This document shows positions 26,254 to 36,070 of a stretch of DNA of 64,000 nt, in pieces. The DNA lies in the NCBI GenBank assembly GCA_905182405.1, contig CAJJBQ010000002.1:1302001-1366000 (forward strand). Direction: 5' to 3'. The position numbers and the translations under genes are program-made. Each line of letters starts with the position of its first letter. Position 1 is the stretch's first letter. The stretch comes from Akkermansiaceae bacterium (GTDB taxonomy: Bacteria > Verrucomicrobiota > Verrucomicrobiia > Verrucomicrobiales > Akkermansiaceae). Under the pieces are notes generated by a model that saw only the letters and a list, made by a program, of their open reading frames with translations, ran no database searches and had not been told where the DNA came from.

Positions 26254-26537
26254 TTCGAATCCTCCTCATCCACTTTAAACTTCGCGTCGAGCCCGTTCAT
26301 GATCTTGGTGTAAGCGATTAGCAGCAGCACAAATGAGATAATCGATCCCTGTTGCGCCATCCAGAAGCCAAAGGGCGCTGTCCCAACTCTGAAGAGGTTC
26401 TCATCGAGCCATTCACGGAAGAGAATCCCGCATCCGAAGGACACAAAAAACCATGTTCCTAAGATCACTATCAACCACTGAAGGTTGGCTTTCCAGTAGC
26501 GATCTTGGGCGTCGCCTTTTCCTTGAATATTTCTCAT
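26250..26537 (-). CDS. DUF4212 symporter small subunit
   Basis: A 95-residue protein with two membrane spans ([20 protein letters not shown] and [20 protein letters not shown]). The motif [13 protein letters not shown] type (here [14 protein letters not shown]) marks the DUF4212 family, which always pairs with an SSS transporter. I start at the ATG at 26537 (MRNIQGKG) because the extra 44 residues of the longer frame are not membrane-protein-like. It is the first gene of the symporter-P450 operon and overlaps the large subunit by 4 bp. Confidence 0.92.
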   Translation of the reverse strand: MRNIQGKGDAQDRYWKANLQWLIVILGTWFFVSFGCGILFREWLDENLFRVGTAPFGFWMAQQGSIISFVLLLIAYTKIMNGLDAKFKVDEEDSK

Positions 26538-26674
26538 GGGGAATTTGGTATCTTTATGATCTAACAATCCACGGATCGCGCAGGAAGAAAGAAAGCCGCT
26601 TCCGTAGCCTTTTTCGTTAACTACCAGCCAGATTCGTGTATTCCTAATGCCGTTCCGCAGATTCCCCACGTCTT

Positions 26675-28825
26675 ATGAGTAGCTCCTTCCAAGTGCATTC
26701 CCTTGAACGCCTACCCTCCACGGGTGCCCTGATCATTCCTGGCCGCCTCGATATCGCTCAAGCCCGCGAACTTCTCTCCGCGGTCGGCAAGCGCAATGTC
26801 ACTTGGCTGGTAGAAGACTCTACCGCTCTCGACCCCGCGTTCCAGGCTTACTTGGAAGGAAGTGGAAAGAGCGGGGCAGCCTTCTCCAAAAATGACAAAT
26901 CACTCGGAGAAGTCGGCAAAAGCCTCGAATTGAAAATCAGCGGCGATGAACTCCTCATCTTTGTCCCGGGAAAAGTGGTCTGCCTCCCAGCCACTGCCTG
27001 TCAAATACCCAGCGACACCCTTTCCTCCCTCTGCCAACTCGGATTACCGGTTTCCCCTCTCGATATCTCGGTTCCCTCTGAGTGCTGCCTTTCTGTCGAA
27101 AACACCTCCAAACTTCCCGCCGGAGTCCTCAACTTCGGTGAAGCCATTCCCGCAGGAAAAGCGACCGTCGCGAAATACCATGAAGCTCTTCTCTCGGCTT
27201 ATGAAGAATCATTTTCAAAGCGTGAATTCTTCAACGGTTCCCTCACCGTCGCTCTGATCGATGGCCTCAAAATGCACGGCCCAAACACCACTCTCTTTGA
27301 TGGCACTGACGATTCGGAACTCGCCTACGATAAAATCCTTGGAGCATCCATCGCCCTCAGTAGGGAGATCAAAGCAGCGACCAAGAGAAAACGGGTCGGC
27401 ATTCTCCTTCCTCCCGGAAAAGGCGGTATGGTGGCAAACCTCGCCGTCCTCTTCGCCGGAAAGATCCCGGTGAACCTCAATTTCACCGCCTCCCGTGAAG
27501 CGGTGCAATCAAGTATTAAGCAGGCCGACCTCGATAAGTTCATCACCGCCGACCCCTTCGTTCGCAAAGTCCCCGACTTCCCTTGGCCGCCAACCCGTGA
27601 CCTCATCTTCATCGAGCGTATTCTACCACAAATCAAGAAACGCATTATCAAGTGGATCGTCCTTTCCAAGATTCTCCCTACCTCTCTTCTCACCAAGATT
27701 CTTGGAATTGGGGGGAGCAAGGGCGACGACGAAGCGATCCTTCTCTTCACCTCGGGTTCCTCCGGTGAGCCAAAAGGCGTCCCTCTTTCCCACCGTAATC
27801 TCTTGGCAAATGTGACCCAATTTGGCTCACGCCTCAACCTGCCCAGTGACGCGAAACTCCTTGGCTGCCTTCCTCTCTTCCACTCACTTGGCTGCACCGT
27901 TACCCTTTGGTTCCCCGCTATTGAAGGGATTGATCTCGTCACCTTCCCAACCCCGCTCGACAACAAGCGTCTCGCCGAACTCATCTACAAGCATAAGGTC
28001 TCCCTCCTCCTGACAACGCCCACCTTCCTCCGTGGCTACATGCGCCGCATCGAGCCCGAGCAACTTTCCTCGCTCAAGATAGTCATCACGGGAGCCGAGA
28101 AACTCCCCAATAATCTCGCCAATGCTTTCGAGGAAAAATTTGGTAAGCTCCCCATGGAAGGCTACGGCCTAACCGAAACCTCCCCTGGCGCGAACGTCAA
28201 CCTCCCGCTCGAAGATACCGGCGATGGTCCCCCCATCATCCCCGGCCACCGTCCCGGCTCTGTCGGCCCTCCTCTCCCGGGAGTCGCCCTCAAGATCACC
28301 AATGCCGCCACTGATGAGCCCACAGAACTCAACGAATCAGGCATCATCTGGATCAAGGGACAGAATATTTTTCAAGGCTACCTCGACAAACCCGACCTCA
28401 CCAAAGAAATACTCAAGGACGGCTGGTTCAAGAGTGGCGATGTAGGTCGCGTCGATGACGATGGCTTCCTCTACATCGAAGGCCGCATTTCCCGCTTCTC
28501 AAAAATTGCGGGTGAAATGGTTCCTCACGAAACAATAGAAGCAGCCGTCAACAAGGTCCTCGGTCTCGACAACGAGTCCGAACGAAAAATAGCTATCGTC
28601 GGAGTCCCTGATGAGAAAAAAGGGGAAGCGATCCTTTTGCTTTCCACCATTGCAGGTAACGCCTTGGAGCAAGAAGCGCTCGATATCCGCTACAAGCTCC
28701 TCGATGACGGACTTCCCTCGCTTTGGTGTCCCAAGGTGATCGTTCCCACCGATGAGATCCCCGTTCTTGCCTCTGGAAAACTCGACATCAAGGCCTGCCA
28801 AGCCCTCGTCGAAGCGCTACGCTAG
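26675..28825 (+). CDS. Aas-like acyl-ACP synthetase with degenerate acyltransferase domain
   Basis: A 716-residue protein with the layout of Aas: an N-terminal acyltransferase-like part (about 1-190) and an AMP-forming synthetase part. The synthetase has the P-loop FTSGSSGEPKGVPLSHRN, the motif GYGLTETSPG and the hinge KSGDVGRVDDDGFLYIEGR, so it should activate fatty acids. The N-terminal part keeps the fold pattern LPSTGALIIPGRLDIAQA, but where PlsC-type enzymes have NHxxxxD it reads GRLDIAQ, and the FPEG motif reads FVPG. Acyl transfer is thus unlikely. It is followed after 6 bp by MidA copy 2, so both are probably cotranscribed. Confidence 0.85.
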   Translation: MSSSFQVHSLERLPSTGALIIPGRLDIAQARELLSAVGKRNVTWLVEDSTALDPAFQAYLEGSGKSGAAFSKNDKSLGEVGKSLELKISGDELLIFVPGKVVCLPATACQIPSDTLSSLCQLGLPVSPLDISVPSECCLSVENTSKLPAGVLNFGEAIPAGKATVAKYHEALLSAYEESFSKREFFNGSLTVALIDGLKMHGPNTTLFDGTDDSELAYDKILGASIALSREIKAATKRKRVGILLPPGKGGMVANLAVLFAGKIPVNLNFTASREAVQSSIKQADLDKFITADPFVRKVPDFPWPPTRDLIFIERILPQIKKRIIKWIVLSKILPTSLLTKILGIGGSKGDDEAILLFTSGSSGEPKGVPLSHRNLLANVTQFGSRLNLPSDAKLLGCLPLFHSLGCTVTLWFPAIEGIDLVTFPTPLDNKRLAELIYKHKVSLLLTTPTFLRGYMRRIEPEQLSSLKIVITGAEKLPNNLANAFEEKFGKLPMEGYGLTETSPGANVNLPLEDTGDGPPIIPGHRPGSVGPPLPGVALKITNAATDEPTELNESGIIWIKGQNIFQGYLDKPDLTKEILKDGWFKSGDVGRVDDDGFLYIEGRISRFSKIAGEMVPHETIEAAVNKVLGLDNESERKIAIVGVPDEKKGEAILLLSTIAGNALEQEALDIRYKLLDDGLPSLWCPKVIVPTDEIPVLASGKLDIKACQALVEALR

Positions 28826-28831
28826 TGCTGG

Positions 28832-29755
28832 ATGTCGCAGGAACGCTTTGATCACTTCATGACCAGGGCCCTCTATGGCCCATCCGGATATTACACCTCT
28901 CCCCGCCCCATCCTCGGAGCCCGGGGAGATTTTACCACCACCCCCAAGCTCACTAAAGAGCTCGCCCGATCCATCGCAAAGTGGATCACAACACAGTGGT
29001 CCTATTTTGACTCCGCCCTCCCGATCATCGAACTCGGCCCGGGCGACGGCACTTTGGCTGCCGATATTCGAGAGGAACTGAGCTTCTTTCAGCGCCGAAA
29101 GCTTCGATACCACCTCGTTGAGATCTCCCCCCACCTTCGCGGAAGACAGCAAGAGCGCATCGGCTCAAAAGCGCAATGGCATGCCACCTTGACTGAGGCT
29201 CTATACTCTACGGGACCAGCCGCCCTCATCATTTCCAATGAGTTCTTCGACGCTTTTCCAATCAGGATTTTTCGGAAGATCTCATCCTCTTTCGAAGAAC
29301 TCTTTCTCGACTCCTCTCTCAACGAAACTTGGCATGAAGCCCACCCTCTTCCTCAATCAAATCTCTTCGACCATGATTGGAACGAAGGGCAGCGGATCGA
29401 AATCGCGGAATCCATCCACCAGTGGATGAAGGACGAACTTTCAGCTCTGAAACGGGGTAAAATCCTTACCATCGACTACGGCGGTAGTGCCAAAGAAAAC
29501 TACCATCGTCGCCCTGCAGGAACCTTGCGGGCCTACTTCCATCATCAGCTCCTCCTTCCACCGGAGGCCTACCAAAACCCCGGTCACCAGGACCTAACCT
29601 TCGACCTCAACTTCGATGATCTCATCTCGTGGGGAAAGGAACTTGGCTTCACTGCCTCCCCCCTCCTGACCCAGGCTGACTTCAGCCCCAATGCTGGTTT
29701 ATCCGGTGCTGATGAGGCGTTCAAAGTTCTCGAACAATCAAGGTCTTGGATCTGA
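28832..29755 (+). CDS. MidA/NDUFAF7-family SAM-dependent methyltransferase (copy 2)
   Basis: A 307-residue member of the same family as the protein at 18838 but shorter and quite different in sequence. It starts directly at the conserved region (FDHFMTRALYGPSGYYTS), then RGDFTTTPKLTKELARSIAK, the SAM motif IIELGPGDGTLAADI, and ISNEFFDAFPIRIF. It begins 6 bp after the Aas-like gene, so the two are likely one transcript. The substrate is unknown. Two members of one usually single-copy family within 10 kb suggest different targets. Confidence 0.85.
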   Translation: MSQERFDHFMTRALYGPSGYYTSPRPILGARGDFTTTPKLTKELARSIAKWITTQWSYFDSALPIIELGPGDGTLAADIREELSFFQRRKLRYHLVEISPHLRGRQQERIGSKAQWHATLTEALYSTGPAALIISNEFFDAFPIRIFRKISSSFEELFLDSSLNETWHEAHPLPQSNLFDHDWNEGQRIEIAESIHQWMKDELSALKRGKILTIDYGGSAKENYHRRPAGTLRAYFHHQLLLPPEAYQNPGHQDLTFDLNFDDLISWGKELGFTASPLLTQADFSPNAGLSGADEAFKVLEQSRSWI

Positions 29756-29820
29756 AAAAACGACGTTCAAAAGGGGAAAATAAAAAAGTAAATCTTCCGG
29801 GCAAGTGCACAGATTCCAAT

Positions 29821-31869
29821 TCAACGATCGTTCCGTGTCCGAAACTGACGAAGAAGATTGTCGATCGCATCGGCGTTCTCAGCAAGATGAGGGGTTTGAT
29901 CCACCGGTTTTTGTTGCGGAGAGAGAGATTGGGCCGGCGGATACGGCACGGGTTGCTGGGCAGGTGTCACAGGATGAATCTGCTCGGGTAAATATCCTTG
30001 AGGAACAGCCACTTGCTGCCCCTCATATTGGCCTTGTCTAAAAGGCTGGGAAGTAGGGGGGAGATTCACCTGTGATCCCGACGCGACACCGAAGGGACCA
30101 CTCATCGCTGGAGCGGCTTGATGAGGAGCCGGCTCTTCCATCGGCCTTGCAGGAGGCAGTGCCTGAGCAGGAGCGCTCTGCTCTGGAGCCTTATTGATTG
30201 CGAAAGGCGAAGCGATCGACTGTTGCACGAAAGCCGACTGGGCTGGCTGCGGAGAAGACTGACCCACCGGCGTATTCGTGAAGGGAGAAATTATCTGTTC
30301 TTGCCAAGGAGGCGTCATCGCCTGCGGCGGAGCTGCCGCTTGTTGCGGATAGTTGACCGACCGAACCAGACGTTGAACCGCATACCGTCGGGGTAAACTT
30401 GGCCGCTTTACGGGAGCAGGCGGATACGGAGCCCTCAAGGAGGGAGGGGGATTAACGAAAGTGGCAGCCGCGGCGAAGGGCGAAACATGCGCTTGCCTGG
30501 GAGAATATGTTGGAAAGGCGAAATCGACATCCTGATCATCAATATCAAGAGTATCGATCCTAAGATCGGCAGCCAGTTTGGCAGACGGATGAGTTCCGAA
30601 TTGAGAAGGGCTCGTTCTCGGAGTGGGCTCTTGTGAAACCTGCAACTCACTTGCTACGTCCAAATGTTGGCGATATGCGACCGTTGGTGAAGGTGCCACT
30701 TCGATCGTTTGCTCTCCGACAACGAGGACTGGGGGAGGAACCGACAATTCAGGGTTTTTCGCTGGAATTTCTTCATCCCGATGGTCCCATGCCTCTCTTG
30801 CTTGACGTAAAACGCCGCGGGGATAGAGCGCATCAACATCAAAATCGACTCTGTCGAAAATTTTAACCGATTCGTCTCCTGCTCGGACTGTAATCAAAGC
30901 TTTTGCCTCCTCTTCGGATAAAGAATCCAGACGAATGACAATATCCTCCAAACGATCGAGCAAGCCTAGCGGAAGACGCGGAACAAAAGCCGAATTCCAG
31001 ACATCATCATTGACGGAAAGAATCACACTCACCCGTGGAGCAGATTCCCATAGGGAGGTCAAACAACACGCCGCGCTCAGTGCAGCATCAGAATCACTCG
31101 AAAGTCCCTCAACTTCATCCAGGATCAACACTACAGGCTCAACCAGCATAATCAGATTCAGGAACGAACCCAATCCTTCCAGAAAGCCGGCACCAGAGTG
31201 AAAACGACTGCGTTCACCAAAGACAGCATCCATTAAATCACTCACCCGTGCGACATCGCTGGGCGGGCGGATGGCGTAGTTGAAAAAGAGATCAGCCCAA
31301 TACCCAACATCGCGTCCTGAAGACCCACTGGCCTTGCTCAGAACTGCGGATAGCCGAGGCCCCAGCAAGGAAAAATGCTCGCGGCTCCACTGCGCAATAG
31401 CCGCCCCTTCATGATGAAAATCAAAAGCCTCGGTGGGGCGATCCAAGAGACTCGCCAGAGCAGCCTCACGGTCCTGGCAAGGAACCTCCCCTGAATGAAC
31501 CATCGGAATCAGGCCTTGGGCAAAGAGACGTCGTGTGTGCAGGTCCAGCCGGGTCAAACCACCTCCAGCAGGAAGCACTTCCGACATTTGGGTCAAAATT
31601 CCCTCGAGAATAAGCTCACCCTCCACCCGTCGTCCGTCCGAAAGATGGATTGGAACGAACAGAGAACCCGCCTGTCGGGCCTGCTTCAGTCGAGACAAAA
31701 GCATCGTCTTACCATAACCCGCTCGAGGAGCACGAAGCGACATCAAATGGCCATCGCCACTGTCGAGGAGTTTCGAAAGGTTTTCAAATTGATCTTGGTG
31801 AACGCTCTCGACAAGAGGACCGCGGGGAGCCCCAAAAGACTCAAAAGTGGAACCGAAAGGATTAGGCAT
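29821..31869 (-). CDS. P-loop ATPase with long Pro/Gln-rich tail, linked to a secretin
   Basis: A 682-residue protein. Residues about 1-350 form an AAA/STAND-like ATPase: Walker A reads RAPRAGYGKT (Lys54, with Pro in place of the first Gly), Walker B is VVLILDEVEG, and an arginine-rich sensor region follows (FVPRLPLGLLDRLED). Residues 350-682 are low-complexity, rich in Pro, Gln, Ala and Ser, and probably disordered. No membrane segment is seen. It is the last gene of the secretin run, 74 bp after the AsmA-like gene. By position it could energise or help assemble the secretin, as ExeA/GspA ATPases do, but I see no peptidoglycan-binding domain. This role is inference. Confidence 0.75.
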   Translation of the reverse strand: MPNPFGSTFESFGAPRGPLVESVHQDQFENLSKLLDSGDGHLMSLRAPRAGYGKTMLLSRLKQARQAGSLFVPIHLSDGRRVEGELILEGILTQMSEVLPAGGGLTRLDLHTRRLFAQGLIPMVHSGEVPCQDREAALASLLDRPTEAFDFHHEGAAIAQWSREHFSLLGPRLSAVLSKASGSSGRDVGYWADLFFNYAIRPPSDVARVSDLMDAVFGERSRFHSGAGFLEGLGSFLNLIMLVEPVVLILDEVEGLSSDSDAALSAACCLTSLWESAPRVSVILSVNDDVWNSAFVPRLPLGLLDRLEDIVIRLDSLSEEEAKALITVRAGDESVKIFDRVDFDVDALYPRGVLRQAREAWDHRDEEIPAKNPELSVPPPVLVVGEQTIEVAPSPTVAYRQHLDVASELQVSQEPTPRTSPSQFGTHPSAKLAADLRIDTLDIDDQDVDFAFPTYSPRQAHVSPFAAAATFVNPPPSLRAPYPPAPVKRPSLPRRYAVQRLVRSVNYPQQAAAPPQAMTPPWQEQIISPFTNTPVGQSSPQPAQSAFVQQSIASPFAINKAPEQSAPAQALPPARPMEEPAPHQAAPAMSGPFGVASGSQVNLPPTSQPFRQGQYEGQQVAVPQGYLPEQIHPVTPAQQPVPYPPAQSLSPQQKPVDQTPHLAENADAIDNLLRQFRTRNDR

Positions 31870-31943
31870 CTCAAAAACTTAATATTTTAGCGATTTGTTT
31901 AAACCACCAAGAAGACAACGACAAGGATAGGGCTGAATGTTTA

Positions 31944-33560
31944 TTATTCACCGCCCTCAGGTTCAGGACTAGGAGCAGAGGAGGTGATATCATTGAAAAT
32001 ATCCTCGAATCCTGGTCTTTTGTCATTCCCTCCTCCCGGCAGAGAGTCAGTAAGTCCAGTCACCTGCTTAAAATCATCCAAAGGAGAAGCTACCGTCCCG
32101 CCAAGTGTGACATCGATGTAAGCATAACCATTGAGTCGATTATTGAAACCTGGATGCACCTTCAGAACAGGATCTCCATTGATGAATCCAAGCGAGATCC
32201 AAAGACGGAGTTGCCCTCGCAATTGGCCATGTTTGGAAGCAATCACGTTTCCGTCTACTCGGAAGTTCTTATTAGCGACCTTAAAATCCTTGATCCCTGC
32301 AGCCTCCGGCGTCCATTGATAGGTCCCTGAAATTGCGGAATCGAAGTAAAAGGAACCCTTGCCATCATCTCCAAAAAGCTCTTCCAGATCTGATAGAAAT
32401 GCGAAGCGCTTCAACTCCACATAATTGCCTTTAAAAGGAACGACGACGCTGCTGAGTTGTTGTTGCCCCAATTCAAGACTGACCACCCCCTCTTCGATAC
32501 TTCGAATCATCCCTGGAAACATGGGCCCAAGAGTATTCCCCAGAATTCCCTCGAATGGAAACCCGCTCGAAACAATTTTGAGCTGAGCTTTTGCACCATC
32601 TTCGAGCGGAATCTTCCCTGAAAGAACCATCACAGAACTTGTCAATTGATTCTCGCTTTGGAGACCCTGAAGGCGAAGCGAAACCAAATTAATCTCGCCC
32701 GCAGGAAACATCAAGAGAGCGTTCTCAATCGGAAATCGATTCCAGCCCGCTAAACTCAATTCACCGCCTCCTACTGTCAGACGATAGCCTTCACCGTTTA
32801 AATACCTGAGACTCGTTTCTGCCTTTCGGATTGTCGTTGAGCTTCCTTTTCCAAAGCTCACATCTAGAGAATCGCAATAGTAGCGTTGGAAATCAAAGGG
32901 GAACTCATCGGGTCCTATTGACTTCGCAGAACCCCACTCCTCCTCAGGCGTTTGAAGCTCCAGCGTTCCTTTTCTTCCGCCAACCTGCTGTCCTCCCAAC
33001 TTCGTTCCCACAAAGCTCGATGTTCGCATATCACCCGAAATCAACCTAAGGGTCAATTGGTCCAAGAACGAATCATTCCCCCAATCGAACTCCGCCCTGG
33101 TGGCGCTCACACTGCCTGGCGTAATGCGCGGACCATGGATATTGACTTCAGCTCCAGTCCATTCTTTGGCCTTGGCTTCCAGTTGCTCTGCATAGGAACC
33201 ACTGTTGAATCGTGCGACGATGAAAATCGCAACCATCAGAAGGAAAAGAAAAAAACCCAATAGCATCGATGCCCTCAGCACCAACGAATTTCTTTCCTTC
33301 TCAGGGGCCGCCTTTTCTTTCTGCTCGGATCTCCGCCTCCTTTTACGAACTTTACGCGCCAGCGAACCATCGTCCCGGGTCACAACTTCCCCATCTTCAT
33401 CCTTCTTTCTCTCTCCATCACGGAGAGTCTTCATGATTTCATCGAGCGAATAATTTCCCGAGTTTTGCCCCTCTGGAAGATTACCGGAGGACTGGTCTAG
33501 AGGCTCGCTTGAGGGAGATTCGGAAGGCTTACCTGATGGTAGAGGCGGGACTTGGCTCAT
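31944..33560 (-). CDS. AsmA-like inner-membrane protein coupled to the secretin
   Basis: A 538-residue protein. The first 90 residues are disordered and strongly charged (KVRKRRRRSEQKEKAAPEKE). One membrane span follows (SMLLGFFLFLLMVAIFIVAR). The large periplasmic part is beta-rich and resembles AsmA-type proteins in its start (WTGAEVNIHGPRITPGSVSA). The start codon overlaps the secretin stop (TAATG), so the two are translationally coupled. The topology would bridge the inner membrane and periplasm next to a secretin channel. I know of no named family for it. Confidence 0.78.
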   Translation of the reverse strand: MSQVPPLPSGKPSESPSSEPLDQSSGNLPEGQNSGNYSLDEIMKTLRDGERKKDEDGEVVTRDDGSLARKVRKRRRRSEQKEKAAPEKERNSLVLRASMLLGFFLFLLMVAIFIVARFNSGSYAEQLEAKAKEWTGAEVNIHGPRITPGSVSATRAEFDWGNDSFLDQLTLRLISGDMRTSSFVGTKLGGQQVGGRKGTLELQTPEEEWGSAKSIGPDEFPFDFQRYYCDSLDVSFGKGSSTTIRKAETSLRYLNGEGYRLTVGGGELSLAGWNRFPIENALLMFPAGEINLVSLRLQGLQSENQLTSSVMVLSGKIPLEDGAKAQLKIVSSGFPFEGILGNTLGPMFPGMIRSIEEGVVSLELGQQQLSSVVVPFKGNYVELKRFAFLSDLEELFGDDGKGSFYFDSAISGTYQWTPEAAGIKDFKVANKNFRVDGNVIASKHGQLRGQLRLWISLGFINGDPVLKVHPGFNNRLNGYAYIDVTLGGTVASPLDDFKQVTGLTDSLPGGGNDKRPGFEDIFNDITSSAPSPEPEGGE

Positions 33561-36070
33561 TAACGATTACGATACGGTTTTCCGGAAGGGTCTTGAAGCT
33601 CAACTTGCACCATGATCATCAGGTTTGTCTTCACTGTAGAAAGTCCTTCTGAACGGAAATAACGTCCCACGAAAGGAAGATCCTTTAAAATCGGGGTTCC
33701 ATCTTCGAATTGCTGCACCGTCTCACGAACTTGTCCACCGATGATGATAGTGCTGCCATCTAAGATAGTCACCGTAGTGTTGGCCTCGATATTCCGGATC
33801 AGTGGTTTGAGAATCGCATTGGGTGTAATTTCTCCCACGCTTGAAGTCGTGGTAAAGGTATTCGCCCCTGCATTCCCGATATTCGCAAGATTGATCCCCA
33901 ACGAACTACTTTGACCCGTGATCGGAGTTCCAAAGTTCACAAAACCAAGAAAATCTCTTACCTGCGGCTTTAATGAGACTTCGATATAACGACGATCCGC
34001 GCTCACCGTTGGAACAACTTCGAGAATCACTCCGAGTTCAGTGGTTAGGAAACTCGTAGGTGTTGCCGGGGTCACGATGGTAGGAGCACTAGCACTCCCC
34101 GATTCTCCCGTGATCGGGTCAATAAAGCTCGATCCGCCAACGGAATTTGGAAGTTCAGGGGGTTCATATTCATCAGGATAGATAAAATCTTGAACTGATT
34201 TGATCACAGCATTCTGACCAGAGCGGGTCACCACCGATGGCTGGGTCATAAGATCCACTCCCTTTTTCTGGTCGAATCCCCGGAGCATAATTTCATGGAG
34301 CGAACCATCGATGATTCCTCGCACCGCAATCGCTCCCGGAGCACGATCTTCACCGGAACCACCTGGTGGGGGGATAATCAAGCTGGAAGTACTACCGAGC
34401 CCAGAGGAACCAGCCGTTATCCGACCTACTGCCGATGGTGAAGGTTGCCGGGTGAGAAGAGAATCCAAACCATCAACAATCACCGCTTCAGATCCACTCC
34501 GGTTCCCCGAAGTCACCGGATTACCGTTGAGCTGGTCAGCCAACGAGGAACCACTTCCGACAGTGCCTCCATTAAGAAATAAATCATCCCCCCCGAGACC
34601 AATTTCGTTGAGAATGGTGTCATATCCCAACTCCTCAAGCTTATCCTGCGTAATCTCAATGATACTGGTCCGGATCACAACTGCCACTGGTTCCGTTTCG
34701 GCCGCGGCGGCGACAAACTGGGAAACCAAGTCGAGGTTCGTGACCGTATTACGAACAATCAAGGTGTTGGCACGGGAATTAAAAATCGCCGTTGCCCCAT
34801 CCGGGAAGAGAACTCCCATCGCCTTCAGCTTTTCCAATGCGGTGAACCTCTTCGCGAGTAGCGAGACTGGGGCACCTCCAACATCAGCAAAGGGATCATC
34901 ATTGCTACCTTCGGAATTGATGGAATCGCGCGAAAGGAAATCAGGAGGAACACGGAACTCCCGGCGAATCAAGTTTTCGTCAGTCGCGCCGGTAGGCGTC
35001 ACGATCACCGCAAACTCATCGACACGATACTGGGTCCGAGTTGCTTGAGTGATGTATTTAAGAACCTCTTCGAGTGGGACATTCTCCAACTTAAGATTGA
35101 TCCGTGATTCCCGAATCTGCTTCACCTTGGGATGGTCATTGCTTCCCAGTTGGGTGATGAAATCGATCCCTTTCTCATTTTCGACGAGAGTTGTCTGGTC
35201 TTGCTCCACAGAAATGACATGCAGGAATTCCAAAGCCTCCTCCAAAGTAGTGTCTTCCATATCAACCATCGGCACCATGATCGCGCGAAGCTTCATTAAA
35301 GGCGCGGAGATCACCACTCCCCTGCCATCAAAAACATCGTTGGCCGTTGAGATACCAGGAAGCTCCAAATAGACTTGATTTTCCCAAGTTTTATCGACCT
35401 GTAAAAGCATCTGGGCCCGAGTGTGGTTATAAGCGGCCGCGGCATAGTCACTACCATACCAGCTGACCCGCTCTATTCCCCGGCGCGCCGCCTTATTGTA
35501 GGTATCGATGCGCAGTATATCTTCAAAAGTCATTTGGGCCTGATCGAACTGCCCTAAGTCCATGAAGCCCTCTGCCTCGTAAAGATAGCGTCGCACGCGA
35601 TCAATATTGGCACTATGCTCTTTGGTCAGAGCAGGATTTGTTCGGACTGAATCGTCAATTTTACTCCGCATCTCTGCCGCTTCCGGATTCCCAGGATCGA
35701 CATCTTCCTCATCCACTTGATCCAATAAATCGTTGGCCGCTGCGTAATCTCCAGTGCGAGAAAGAACTCGCGCCTGTTGCACTGCCGCTTGCGAAAAGCG
35801 CTCCACTACAGAAGCTCTCAAATCGCGCTCCTCCGAAGCTTGACGCGGAAGCCTCCCAAGCACTTCGCCATATTTTGCCACTGAGGTTTTAAAATCACCG
35901 TCCCGGTATGCAACGTCCCCTTGCTGGAGAAGCGCATCGGAACTTTGACTAGCTTGCGCCCGCTCGGACACCTCTCTGTCCACAAGAAGTTCTTGTGCAG
36001 AAAGTAGCCCGCCAGAAGCGAAAATCGAAGCCGCAATGAAGCGGCGAGTTGAAACGGTCAATCTAACCAT
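33560..36070 (-). CDS. Amuc_1098-type secretin (pilus-like outer-membrane channel)
   Basis: An 836-residue exported protein. A signal sequence (RRFIAASIFASGGLLSAQ) is followed by TPR-like helices (residues about 40-210), N-domains (SRINLKLENVPLEEVLKYIT), and the secretin core: TNLDLVSQFVAAAAETEPVA, ARGIIDGS-type strands, and the C-terminal signature STIIIGGQVRETVQQFEDG with PFVGRYFRSE. It matches the family of Akkermansia Amuc_1098, a PilQ-like protein of the pilus-like system. It forms a gated pore in the outer membrane. The usual neighbours (PilM-like Amuc_1101, Amuc_1099/1100) and PilB/PilC are not in this window. The start is 260 bp downstream of the parC stop. Confidence 0.93.
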   Translation of the reverse strand: MVRLTVSTRRFIAASIFASGGLLSAQELLVDREVSERAQASQSSDALLQQGDVAYRDGDFKTSVAKYGEVLGRLPRQASEERDLRASVVERFSQAAVQQARVLSRTGDYAAANDLLDQVDEEDVDPGNPEAAEMRSKIDDSVRTNPALTKEHSANIDRVRRYLYEAEGFMDLGQFDQAQMTFEDILRIDTYNKAARRGIERVSWYGSDYAAAAYNHTRAQMLLQVDKTWENQVYLELPGISTANDVFDGRGVVISAPLMKLRAIMVPMVDMEDTTLEEALEFLHVISVEQDQTTLVENEKGIDFITQLGSNDHPKVKQIRESRINLKLENVPLEEVLKYITQATRTQYRVDEFAVIVTPTGATDENLIRREFRVPPDFLSRDSINSEGSNDDPFADVGGAPVSLLAKRFTALEKLKAMGVLFPDGATAIFNSRANTLIVRNTVTNLDLVSQFVAAAAETEPVAVVIRTSIIEITQDKLEELGYDTILNEIGLGGDDLFLNGGTVGSGSSLADQLNGNPVTSGNRSGSEAVIVDGLDSLLTRQPSPSAVGRITAGSSGLGSTSSLIIPPPGGSGEDRAPGAIAVRGIIDGSLHEIMLRGFDQKKGVDLMTQPSVVTRSGQNAVIKSVQDFIYPDEYEPPELPNSVGGSSFIDPITGESGSASAPTIVTPATPTSFLTTELGVILEVVPTVSADRRYIEVSLKPQVRDFLGFVNFGTPITGQSSSLGINLANIGNAGANTFTTTSSVGEITPNAILKPLIRNIEANTTVTILDGSTIIIGGQVRETVQQFEDGTPILKDLPFVGRYFRSEGLSTVKTNLMIMVQVELQDPSGKPYRNR

